From contig BROE01000007.1 of assembly GCA_036571765.1 (NCBI GenBank), positions 10,965,264-11,029,263 on the forward strand: a stretch of DNA of 64,000 nucleotides, given 5' to 3'. Positions 31,243-42,950 of this stretch are shown here, in pieces; positions within the stretch are counted from its first letter, which is position 1; every line of letters starts with the position of its first letter. The position numbers and the translations under genes are program-made. The notes under the pieces are model-generated. The model was not told where the DNA came from and searched no databases. It worked only from the letters and a program-made list of their open reading frames with translations. Source of the stretch: Plecoglossus altivelis (lineage: Eukaryota; Chordata; Actinopteri; Osmeriformes; Plecoglossidae).

Positions 31243-31332
31243 ACTCCCTCTCACTCTATCCCTCGCTCTCTCTCTGTCTCTCTCACTCCCTCTCACTCTC
31301 TCGTTTTTTCTCTCTCTCACTCTCTATCTCTG
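31096..31332. repeat. CT-rich low-complexity tract
   Basis: About 240 bases of CTCTCTCACTCC-like repeats with almost no purine blocks on the plus strand. Apparent Ser-Leu proteins here are low-complexity artefacts. Confidence 0.88.
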
Positions 31333-33917
31333 AGGCTTTTGTTCTAGTGTTCAATAAGAAGTCCAACCTGGCAACAGCAGTTGCAGGCTGCATTGGATGA
31401 GCTAGTCCCCTCTGTCTCCCTTATACACCGATGTTATTCATTCCATAAGTGAAAATATAAAAAATCTTCCCTTATCTGTACAAATGAAAAAGTGTTGTTT
31501 TTTTTATACTAGCGAGACAGAAGAAAGGGAGGAATTCCACCTTATGGGACTTTAGTTTATTTCAATAAACCGCAATAAAAGGTATCTCAGTTTTCACAAC
31601 GAAAGAAAACAATAGACGCTGGTTCGAAACGTGCATACAGCAGGTAAAAATGATGCAATACTGTTGCATTTGGAATCTGGGGAGGCTTTTACCTATATTG
31701 CTCTCAAAATATAGTAAACATATTTGCATGCTGAAGCAATTTCATTACTCTCAATCCAAACCGGGGAGGCATGGGAGGCCCTGTATACCTACAGAGCAGA
31801 AATGGAAGTTTCTGTCTAAGTGTGAAAGTGATGGAGGAGTACATAGCGATACAAGACTAGCCCACTGCATTATTCATCACAAACAGAATTGTGATTGTCT
31901 CTTCTACTTCAGTGCTCACTGCTTCTATGAAACGCAAGCTCATATTCAAGCGCAGACCTGCAGTGTATTTCCCTGACTTATTTCCCCAGAAATCGGCAAA
32001 ACGAAAACAGTCTCGACCAGACCTTCTTCTTTGACGAGCACATCATGTCGTGGCGGGAAACTCATTTGGTCGGTGCCAAAAGTCCTTTTCTGTCGCCTTG
32101 CGAGACATCAGAGTCTCTTGCTCCTGCGCTGTTGCCGGAGGATTGCAGAGACTATTGATCTCCGCCCTTCTTCTTCGGAGATCTGAGATCCATTCTCCTC
32201 TGAACATTTGACAGGTCGACACCCTCAAGCTCTGGGCTCTTTGGTGGAAGGCAGATCCCTCGTGGCTTTGGTACACGTCAACTGGCCTCTCTTACAGAGT
32301 CACAAATAGACAATCTCATATCAATGCTTCACTAAGTCCTTGAAACAGATACTCGTCAGTCTCTCTCACCGTCACACAGCCTGATGTGACCAAAGACACT
32401 TGTCTACGTTGTAGCATGCTGTCCTTGTTCTGTTCTGTTTATCAAACTGATGTGTAAATTCATGCACCGTTTCATATGTAACTTAGACGTCAATCAAATA
32501 CAAATGAAGGTCTTTGTAGCTGGATGGTAATGCTTTGAGTAGCTTTGGATGAAAAGAATATGGACAGAGTTTACAGTGAGCCCATTGCTCAAGTCAAAGG
32601 AACAATGCTTTCAGAGCTGGTTTGAAGTCACTCCATGCGGTATTTCTATACTGAGAGAAATGTGGTCAGACATTTTGAGAGAAACCGGGCAGTTTTTATT
32701 GACACAAAATCCGAGCCAACAGCAGTTTAGTTCTGTTGATGCCAATTTATGGTGCCATCTAAATGATGCAGCAAAGCCAACAGGGTGTAATCTGAGGGTG
32801 AGTTGTGTCAGACAGCCAGACCCACTTCTAACACGATTCATGGCACTGGTGATCAACAGACGTCGATGTGTACCCAGCTTTAGGCTGGCCTGGCACCGGC
32901 TAGCCTGACAGATGTGACCTGGCAAGACGTGAAGATGATTTGAAATGTCTGACTTTCACTTTGCCGTAAAAGAAAGTTCATTTTTAGACGCCCTCTCAGG
33001 CGTTGAACTCTTTTACTTTGCTGCGCTGCGTCTCCTGCGGAGAAGGAAGCCTGAAAACAACCTAGCCTCAGTCAAAAGCCAGTCGGAGTACAATAGAAAA
33101 TCCTATTCAAAAGCAAATAATCTCAGGCTTAATAAGCAGACGACTGGCGCAGGGCTACAGGATCCTCCTTTATTTAATTCACAGGATTCAATTTGAACGC
33201 TCGGCGGTACCAGAGTCATCGGCTGACACTATAAATGCCTTCATCTCAATGCAAATGTGCTCCCTTGCCAAGGTTGATTATCTGCCATTAGGAGCGTTCT
33301 GTGGAATGACCTTCCTTTCCCGTGTCATGACTTCATTTGCACCTTAAAGCCGGCTGTCAAACATGGATCTATTCTTCTTCCTGTGGCCATGGCCCATTTG
33401 TTTGAACAGAAAAGGGACACTGCTGGCATACAAAATAAAGCCTCCATCAGAATGTAAGCAAAGCCGAACGGTCGTACGTGTAGTAGACTGGTGATGGACG
33501 TGCCTGTGTCACAACCCCAGATGGGATGTTGTTAAGGGCTGTGATTAAGATAGCATATTGGATTAACCGTTCGATTAGGATCTCTTCAGTTTATGTCCGT
33601 GCATCTGGAGGCGCGGGTGGTACAGTGCTCAGAGTGACCAGTAGGTGTAGCAGTGATGTCTTATTTGAGCTGACAGCATGAGAGAAAGAACAGCAAGACT
33701 ACTGGCAGCAGCAGCCACTAGCATTATGTCACTGATGTTGCAGTGCCTGTCAGTTCATCTGTATGCACCTATTAGAGCTTTGACTGGAGGGGGTGAAGGT
33801 TATCACCAAGGCCCGACTGTTTACCACTTTCATGACATCAGTACCATTTTGACTGTCAACAACATTAGCACAAATGGTTTCATACCCCCAGCAACATCTC
33901 CCCTCATCTACTCTACT

Positions 33918-33968
33918 CTCTCTTTTTGTCTTTCCCTCTCTCTGTCTGTCTCTTTCTCTCTCTCTCTT

Positions 33969-34019
<51 letters not shown>

Positions 34020-34030
34020 GTCTCTCTCGC
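33918..34030. repeat. CT-rich tract (pyrimidine on plus strand)
   Basis: About 110 bases of (CT)n with TTTCTC and CCCTCT interruptions. It is complementary in kind to the GA tract at 34587-34697, 560 bases downstream. Confidence 0.88.
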
Positions 34031-34252
34031 TTTCCTGCCCCTTTCTGTCTCCCCATGTTATTCTCCCTCTCCCTCGCTGCAGCTCATTCACAGTCACGGC
34101 TATTGTTATTCACAGTGACAGCACACAGATAGGAAGAGGCCCTTAATGCAGCACACTGAACATCAATTAAATCCCAGCCGTTTCCCTCTGTCTCCTTGAG
34201 CAAAGTCTTTTCATTAATCAACCTTTTAAATTTTTTTTATCCTGCCACCATT

Positions 34253-34307
34253 CTTTTGGCACCACAAGTTGGCACCAGTAGTGCCAACTTGAATGGAAAT
34301 GCCAAAG
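34253..34307. repeat. Nested palindrome with TTGGC half-sites
   Basis: AAGTTGGCAC and GTGCCAACTT are perfect 10-base inverted arms (34266-34275 and 34281-34290) around CAGTA. An outer pair, CTTTTGGCA (34253-34261) and TGCCAAAG (34300-34307), repeats the same half-site in the same symmetry. Four TTGGCA half-sites therefore sit within 55 bases. NFI proteins recognise TTGGC-N5-GCCAA, but the spacing here is nine bases. Confidence 0.7.
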
Positions 34308-34586
34308 ACACTGACTGAGTCAGAACTCAACTTTCAAACCCTATAGTTACAGAGCTCTCTGGGAATAAATAGGTTCATCACGACTTCCTCCTCCCCACTG
34401 TCAGCCGGTGGAAGTGTTCTACACCTACCTGCTGAGCTCACAGTACTTCATCCCATTATTCGGTCGTTCCCAGACGTCCTTTAAAACAAACTTACGAAAT
34501 TAGGGCAATAAATAACGCTCCTTTTCATATGCCTCTGTTTCTCCATGATGAAAGCTGACATGTTATTTCAGTTGGTCCCCTGATTT

Positions 34587-34664
34587 GAGAGAGAGAGAGA
34601 GAGAAACAGAGAGGGAGAGGGAGGGAGAGAGAGAGAAAGAGAGAGAGAAACAGAGAGGGAGAGG

Positions 34665-34695
<31 letters not shown>

Positions 34696-34697
34696 GC
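34587..34697. repeat. GA-rich tract (purine on plus strand)
   Basis: About 110 bases of (GA)n with GAGAAACAGAGAGG blocks that recur at about 45-base intervals. Confidence 0.88.
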
Positions 34698-37600
34698 CTG
34701 AGTTTCTCTAAACCGGGAGTCATTTTGGTCATAAAATTGCATGCCAATAAGCCTGGCTGTGTAGGAGGGGTTGTGTTTCCCCACAGAGGGATGACACAGC
34801 TGAAGCTGCTGATTATTTACTGGGCCAGAACGACGTGGGCTGAGCTGGTGTGGTGGAGTGAGAGAGGGAGTCAGAGTGTGAGAGAGACTCAGAGAGGGTG
34901 TGTGATAGAGTGCCTAGCATTGTGAAGAGCTATTACATGCCCTACAGTGTTAGGAAAACCCACTGCTGGGAATCTGCTGATATACAGAGCAAAATGTATA
35001 TTGAGTCTATGTCATTAACGCCTTGACATGCAGGTAGGCACTGATATATTTGTCTCACGGAGCACATCAATCCATTTAAACTATGTCAACTATGTAAGTC
35101 ATTTTACCTTTCTAAACCAGCCTGCCGCTGAGTTCTCTTCGGGTTCTGTCCCATTCAAAGAGGTGAAAATGACTCTCTGCCACCTGTTCTTCCCAGCCGA
35201 TGGTGGGAGAAGCAGTCGTTCTGAATAATAAGCCAGCTCAGAGCAGGTGGGGCTGTAAGTGCTGGTTACATTGACCCTGTTCAGCTGACTCTGTCTGGCT
35301 CCTTCACCACCTCTTCCCCTTCTTGATATCAGTGTGATTTATGGATGAATGCGTTCCAGTCTCGGGGTCCTAGGTGGTTCACCTTCAGAAGGAAACCAAC
35401 TTCTAACTCTAATATCTTTCGGCTTGTTTCTCAGTCATTTATCTCGTCTTCCAGACTGGTGTATTCGCCGTGAACGAACATGGTTCTCACGCTCGCTCCA
35501 TTCCTTATAAGGAATCATTACAGGAACGAGACAGAGAAATCAATGCATTATTGATGACTCACCTACTATTAATATCCTTCTTGTTTCCATCGCAGCTGAT
35601 CTAACATGATTAGGGTTCAACATCTGTGTTGCTTACTGAAGGGCAGCCATGAATGAAATCACCCTACGCTTCAAATGCTCATACAGGTTCACTTGCACCT
35701 GTCAGTGTTTGGGAAGGAGACTTGCAGCTTCATTTTCAAGGTGGTTGCCGGTACCCTTGTTAGTTGTGCTGACATGTTTTAAGAGTTCACGCATGTTCAA
35801 ATGTTCACACACACCGCCGCTTTGGATGGGTTTTTTTCAGGAACATCCTTTACTCGTTTGTAATTTAATCAAGTGGGTTCAGTTGTTCACTGTAACATTT
35901 ACCAGCATTTCCTTGATGTAGAAAATGCAGATGCGAGCTTTCAACATCTCTCTTTTTGTTTATGGCTGAGCTGTAGTCCCTGGAATAGTTCAAAGGTGAC
36001 AAAAAAGCACCCTCTTAATAATGCAGACATTGCTGCCTTTGAAGACAGGCCTAATTATAAAATGGATTCAAATAGATGAATAGTTGATAAGCTAAATTGA
36101 TCAAATAATTAACCGCTACGCTCCCCTATTGCTTAAACAATGTACTTTGATAGATGTACAGTTGTTGCTGCTAATGACTAAAGCCTATTTAGACTGAAAG
36201 CATAGTTTGTTTAACCCTAAATGAAAAGCTCTCAAGGAACTTAGTCACAATAATTTTGCCGCCATAACATCTACATTATTGGTACGTTGAGTGCACTAAG
36301 GCTGTGTTGTCAGTCGTGTCATTTTCTAATTGTGTCTGAGTGTTTTCCTCTCAGACGAGTTTTAAATGGGGTGGCCAGGAGAAACAAGACATTAATCACA
36401 CCGGCTGTGCTTCGCCACACCACTGATCGCTGCCATTTTCAGCCCTCATTAAAGGGGATTTTATCGATTGCACATAAACTTGGTCATTATTGAAGGGTTG
36501 AGATGACTCATCGTTTTTCTTTTCGTTTTTCGTTTTTTTATTTTATTTCATTTTTAACTTGAGAGTGAAAAGAACGCCTGTTCGCATCGTCAGACCACCT
36601 ACGGTGTTTTCTTTCAACACATTAATACTTTTGGAGTGGAGAGTACAGAAGCGTCTCGTCATGCAGAGGCACTGTGCTTCTTTACCAGGTTTTTTGGCGG
36701 GCGACTCTGGAGGAGCATTATGCGGTTGTCTTCAGCAGAGCTTGAGAAGGGTGGCGTTCGGTGACGCACATGATCATTAAGTACCTCTTGCGTCTTGGCT
36801 TCACACAGGGCCAGAAAGCAGGGTCACGCAGAGTGGGAATGAGAGATGTGCGTTTGCACTCCCTCGGATATTGCGATGTGAATATTGTGTGTGTGAGTGT
36901 GTGCGTGTGCTGGTGCGTTTGATTCTATTCTCAATCATGGTCCGTGCTGCATTACGTGAACGTTCAGTTCGAATCGCAACCAAAGATGACTCCTGTTCAC
37001 TGCAGACAGGAGCTGCATTGGAGACTAGACATAAGAGAGACTGTTGCTTTGCCACGAAAATCACTTTAGCTGTAGTCTCTGTGTTTATGGTCGGCTCTGA
37101 TACTGGAGGTGATTAAGGTATGCCTTTAAAAGCATTTTGTTATTGTCCTGGGTCCTACGGTCCTGGAGGAGAGCAAGGGAAAACAGCATCAAATCAGAGT
37201 TTCAGGCCATTTAAGTAGAAATAAGTTAAAAGTAACAACACATTTCAACGTTATAAATGTTGGTTAATGGACCTGGCTGAGGGTGGCAGACAGTCATTAG
37301 GCCAGTGGCAAAAAAACGGAGAGTGAGAGCATGCCGTGTGTATGATAAACTAGCCAGTGTGGCACTCTTAAAGACGGGGAGTAATTATTTACAAAGATGT
37401 TCTTCTTCATCGTTGATTGTCCCTTCTTTGTCACCAACCTCAGACTGTGACGTCGTTTCAGCAGCTGCTTAAGAGCCAGGCACAAGGAAGACGTGCAGGA
37501 TGGATAGTCTCTCTAAATGAAGCATGAGCCACCGTACAAGCAACCTCACTGCTCATGGGAAGGGGGTGGGGGGTGGGGAGGGGGTCAGGGCAGCATCTGT

Positions 37601-37760
37601 CCTGTCGCTCCCCTGGGCTGGAGCTTGTCTTCAGAGGCAGCGCTGACTCACTCCTCTGGAACAGGGAAGATGTGCTGCCTCAATCATTGCAATGAGGACT
37701 CAGCGCCCAGACAGGCAGATGGGGGGAGAGGTGATGTTGGTGGTGGTGGTGGGGGGTGGG

Positions 37761-38072
37761 NNNNNNNNNNNNNNNNNNNNNNNNNNNNNNNNNNNNNNNN
37801 NNNNNNNNNNNNNNNNNNNNNNNNNNNNNNNNNNNNNNNNNNNNNNNNNNNNNNNNNNNNNNNNNNNNNNNNNNNNNNNNNNNNNNNNNNNNNNNNNNNN
37901 NNNNNNNNNNNNNNNNNNNNNNNNNNNNNNNNNNNNNNNNNNNNNNNNNNNNNNNNNNNNNNNNNNNNNNNNNNNNNNNNNNNNNNNNNNNNNNNNNNNN
38001 NNNNNNNNNNNNNNNNNNNNNNNNNNNNNNNNNNNNNNNNNNNNNNNNNNNNNNNNNNNNNNNNNNNNNNNN
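37761..38072. other. Assembly gap (312 N)
   Basis: A run of N is bordered on the left by GGTGGTGGTGGGGGGTGGG and on the right by GGGGGGGG. The missing sequence is probably G-rich and hard to sequence. Open frames running through it are meaningless. Confidence 0.99.
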
Positions 38073-38764
38073 GGGGGGGGCAATTATGGAGGGAGCTGGA
38101 GAGATATAGCAGAGGGGAGACCAGTGGATGTGAAGTCAGGGAAAGGATTTCGAGGTGAAGCTTGTCAGCAGCTTTTTCTGTACAAGGATAAACACTCTGC
38201 GTCTACCTGCCGAATGGAGTGTTCTGTGTGAGAGCTCCTCTGAGCTCTGCTGTTCCTCACCCACTCTTAGCGTAGCCTCCAGGCTTCCAACACACCGCTG
38301 CCACATCAAACCCTCCTCTAGCTTCAGCTATTTGCCCCCGCCCAGACAGACAGGTCACTGGCGGTTTCGCATCACAGCAGTGGTGAAAACAGGAGAGGAC
38401 TTTGGATGTGGGAGGTAGAGGAGTCTCTTCACTGTCTGCAGCTTACAGGACTAAAGATGGCTTTCGCAAGACTTATGTAAGATAGCCAAGAACCACTGTT
38501 CTGTATGTGGACCTAGCCCTGTAGCTTGATGATAAATGTGTTCCTAGGATAGGCTGTAGCCTATGTACTTATGTGTACCAAGTACAAGCAAGGTCTTATT
38601 GTGTATACCCACAGTAGCACTGAATTCTTCTATGCCAGAAACATACGAGTTGCTTTGTTGTGTACAGCCGTTCTCTCAGTTTGATATGCTTCCTCTCCTC
38701 TCTCTTTCTTGCTCTGCTTCTCTCTCTGTCCCTCTATCATTCTTTCAACTATCCGTTTCAACAG

Positions 38765-38864
38765 AATTCTCCGTAGCCCAGGCGATCTGCTAGAGCCATG
38801 TTCAGGAACAGCTTGAAGATGCTGCTCAGTGGTGGCAAGGCCAACCGCAAGAACCGCAACAGTG
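38765..38864 (+). CDS. tanc2: tanc2 exon with start codon
   Basis: TANC2 is a large postsynaptic scaffold with a P-loop/ATPase-like region, ankyrin repeats and TPRs that binds PSD-95 family proteins. This exon has an acceptor (CAACAG, exon from 38765), 33 bases of 5'UTR and the ATG at 38798-38800. It codes for MFRNSLKMLLSGGKANRKNRNS, written here as the block beginning MFRNSLKMLL and ending NRKNRNS, which matches the known TANC2 N terminus. The donor is AGTG|GTAAGT (38864/38865, phase 1). Confidence 0.95.
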
Positions 38865-41800
38865 GTAAGTCTGCCTCTTGCCCCCAGCCACCAACAGTAT
38901 GACTCAAATGTCCGTTAGAACAGCAAGGTTTGCCCTGGAGGGCTCTCGTTGGAACCTGGTTCCACACCCTCACGCCTCTCCACTATCTGTGGCATGGGAG
39001 CCCACACAGGCATCCATAGAAAGGGTAGACAATGATCGCGAGCTTAACAGCGCTTCACGTGGGCTTTCATGGGCGTACGGGAAATTCTCTCTTCAAACAG
39101 CAGCTGTATTATTATATACGAGCCCTCAACCTTAGAAGCCATGTTGGAGTCTGCGTTTCATCATGGCTGCCTCTGTCACTCTGCTCTGAAAAGCTTTCGT
39201 GGGAAAGGAGGGAAGACGGTGATGATGGTGTGATCTCATCCTTGTGCAAAGCATGGCTGAGTCTAACTGCTGGGAATACCAGCATGGAAAAGTGCAACAG
39301 TTCCTGTTTGAATATGAGTGCCGACCTTACATAGGAAGGACCCTGTAACCATATACACCGAGCAAGGCTTCCTAGACGTCTGCAGAGAAATGGATCTGGC
39401 AAGTGTCCTGCATCTCATTCACAGTTCAGATGTTAAAAAAACAGCGTTGAAAATGAAGGAAGTCATTTGGAATTCTTTAAAAGGCTCATGTTTTTTAAAG
39501 GTGTTTTTGATCCTTGTTTTCGAGTGCTTGTGATTCAAATGGTTCTGAAGTTATTGTGTAGCTGGAGACTGTATTGTGAGGTGAAACAGCGTTATGTAAT
39601 GCTCTCTGCTCTGGTCTCCTGGGACTAGAGTGGTTTACCACAGAGGGCTTTAATTCCTCCTCACACAGATCCAGCCAGTTATGCGTTTCACTGCCAGGCT
39701 GGAATGGCACAAAACCAGTTGTCGGTCAAAATTCACATCCATGAGATACTGTGTATTGAATGTCAGTCTTTCCGTGAACCTGCGCGCGTGTGTGTGTGTC
39801 TGTCTGTCTGGTCTGTCTTCCTGTTACGTCTGCTGCTGTCAGTTTTCAGATTCCCAAGGACCTAGCGTCAACCTCAGTGCCACAGACAGGGGGCGCTGTG
39901 AGGCAGTAGTGCTGTTTAAGGACGTTCCTCAGTTCCAGAGACTGTTCCTCCCTCGTCATTCCTTCCTGAATACCTCTGTTGCGTTTTGTCTTCCTTGATG
40001 TCAGAGGAAGATAAGAATAGGTTTCTTTTGATGCCAGAATGAAGAATTCACTTCCTGTGAAGTGAATCACAATAGCTCATCAACGCAGTGCTGCCAGCTA
40101 GTTTGAGACACATGATTGTATCTGTAACTTGTGCCAGACATGCTAACCGCGCTGTTGATTTTGATGCAATGAACTGATTCAGTTCCGCTCAATGCTGAAT
40201 ATCTCGGTTATCTGTGTTGGATAGTTGTAATTGAGTTGGATTGATCACCATCAGATCACATAGAATCGGGGCCAAAGACACCATTTTCAAGGCAGAAAGT
40301 GTGAGTTGTTGTGTATACTAACAGCGGCCAACTCAAGGAAGGTTGTGTTGAACAAGACTGAATCACTGGCACCCTACTGCCACACTGTTTTCAGCCACAC
40401 AATAGTAATCAGACGCCATTCAACACGTGTGTCTGAAATGATTGTTCACTTGTGAACACAGATGCACTGACACCCATCATTTGGGCTTCTTTCAACAAAA
40501 GGGTGAATGTCCCTCCAGCCGTGAGGATCGAGTCTTAGCGATCAGATCGCATTTGAATCATCTCATTAGGCTAATCAGATGTGACTTGTGCCAGAGTAAG
40601 GCAGAGGCAGGGAGGCAGGGGGGAGGAGGGGAGGGGAGGGGAGGGGTTTTCGTTTTTACATTTATGGATGATTCCTCAATTCCGGGTCCAGTTAGTCAGG
40701 TCTGTGGTCTGATGTTGCCTTGCAGCCTTGCTGTGGCCCTAGTTGTTTACAGACCAAAATATATCTGATGGATGCACACCATCTGTCTTGTTAGGGTTTG
40801 AGAGATCAGTGCTGTGTTTGGTGCGGTACTTGTAAAGCGAGAGATCAGTGCTGTGTGTGGTGTGGTACTTGTAAGGCGAGAGATCAGTGTTGTGTGTGGT
40901 GTGGTACTAGTAAAGCGAGAGATCAGTGCTGTGTGTGGTACGGTACTTGTAAAGCGAGAGATCAGTGCTGTGTGTGGTACTTGTAAGGCGAGAGATCAGT
41001 GCTGTGTGTGGTACGGTACTTGTAAAGCGAGAGATCAGTGCTGTGTGTGGTGTGGTACTTGTAAAGCGAGAGATCAGTGCTGTGTGTGGTGTAGAGCAGA
41101 TTGATTGATAGGCTACAGAGTGAGCTGGAACAGCTTAACAGGGGGAATGTCTGGCTTAACTCCACTGAGCGACAGATTGGCCCCTCCTGTTCCACAGAAT
41201 CGCCCCTTCCTCTCTGCATTAATGAACTCATTAAAAGTGAATGGAGGAATTGACTATTTATTTCTGGATGTTTGCTTTGAACATTTCTTCTGAGCCCACG
41301 AATTGATTACAGGTAACTCATTAACTTTCAGTAGAACACGGAACCTTGGAGTGAACCTCTGTGACTTAATCCTGGAGGATTCACGATCCATATTTTAGAT
41401 TGTGTTCATTTTCCAATGCAAGATCAAAGATGCCCTTTAGCGAAGAGTTTAAGCTATGACTTTTGCCTGTTCACAGAATGGATTCCAGACTATAGTTTGG
41501 TTTTAGCTTGTAAGACATTGTGTCTTGCTCAGGCAGGTCAGTATTTCTAGCAGTATTGCAGTAATTCTACCTTCCTACAGTCTTTATAAGCTTTATATAG
41601 CACACCACCTATCTTTTATAAACACTCTACCTGTGTGGCTTCACTGTTTGACCTCAGCGTTTGTTGTTCAGCCCTATAAAGCACAGGAAAAGAAGCCAGA
41701 ACTGTTTTGAAACAAAGGTCAAGAATAATATTCCTGTGTCCGAGGTTAAAGCACTGGAGGTCTCCGATCCTATGACCTCATCAGTACTCACTTGTGACCT

Positions 41801-42896
41801 AATCGCTAGGCGACCATGCCGACAATATGCTTGCGGGAAGCAGATGTCCTTAAAGGTCAAAGACAATTCAGAGTGACTGAGTGGAGCTGTGACCCAGCTG
41901 CTTTTGTGGGAGCTCTCCCTGTCTCCAGGAGGGTACCTGGGTCACCCATGGTCTCCTACTCCGACTGTGGCCCTGGTTGATTCCTGCTCTATTACCGTCA
42001 ACAGTCCTCGCCAGTCAAGGGTCTGATGACTCCTGTGTTGAAGCTGTAATGACACTCCTTGGGTTTAGATCTCCGTCAGGGGTATTGCAGAACCACACTC
42101 AAAGATACACCAGTAGACAAACGTGCTATGTTCTGTAGCTGCGATCGATATGAAATCGTATTTAACGACTAAAGGATCACTCGCAGTACGTTAAAACCAA
42201 AGTAGACCCTGTGATATGAGATATGTTACTGTAGTCCGTACATAGGGTGTCCTGAAACTGTACATCTGTTACGTAAGAGCGTGCTCGCACGCACTCGCAC
42301 ACGCACACGCACACACACTCACCATAGGCAGAGTTTGGCAGTTCGGCATGGGGGTGTAGAGCAGTAGGCTAAAAATAAAGCAGCTTGAGATCAGGTGTGT
42401 TTTATCATTACAGTAATCCACCACACACTTCCTACAACTGACTGATGTTCAGATACAAGCATTTGCTTTTAGTTGTAATAGTCAGCCTTACGTATTACTG
42501 TAAGTGAGGATTCACATAGGCATAGTTTACTCTTCTGTATACATCATATGTCAGTAAACAAGCCCTTATTGAGGAGAGCACTATTGGCACTTATGATGGA
42601 AAACAACATTTGTTAACTATAATACAGGCTTACGTTTAGATTAGTGGCACTGCTCTAATTAGCTGTAACCTGTAACATTTATTCTGCGCTCTCTAGCAAG
42701 GAGAGAACATTTAGAAAGGACACAGCATTCCAAGAATGCTAGCTCAGAAAGGGTTAAGTCATTTTGCCCTGCCTGACAGAAAGAGAGAGAGAGAGAGGGA
42801 GGATGAGAGAAAGCAAGAGAAGGAGGATGAGAGAGAGAGAGGGAGAGAGAGGGGGAGAGAGAGAGGATGAGAGAGAGCAAGAGAAGGAGGATGAGA

Positions 42897-42950
<54 letters not shown>

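Larger units (their letters stand above)
22719..38764 (+). other. tanc2: Large 5' intron of tanc2
   Basis: Sixteen kilobases without a convincing exon. It holds an (AAT)n run, a 16-bp minisatellite (29.73 kb), a (GT)n run (30.27 kb), CT tracts (31.1 and 33.9 kb), a GA tract (34.6 kb), a nested palindrome (34.25 kb) and the assembly gap (37.76 kb). Several non-repetitive blocks (for example 26.5-26.7 and 33.0-33.4 kb) could be conserved regulatory DNA, but that needs alignment. The many short open frames show no conserved domain. Confidence 0.55.

Noticed and set aside
37517..38231. Open frames spanning the N run
   Set aside because: The gap codes for unknown residues, so nothing can be inferred.
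40801..41093. CRISPR-like array
   Set aside because: There are no unique spacers between repeats, and the window is a vertebrate genome. It is an ordinary minisatellite.
40798..41104. Cys-rich repeat protein
   Set aside because: Generated by the 39-bp array; no start context and no conserved spacing beyond the repeat.
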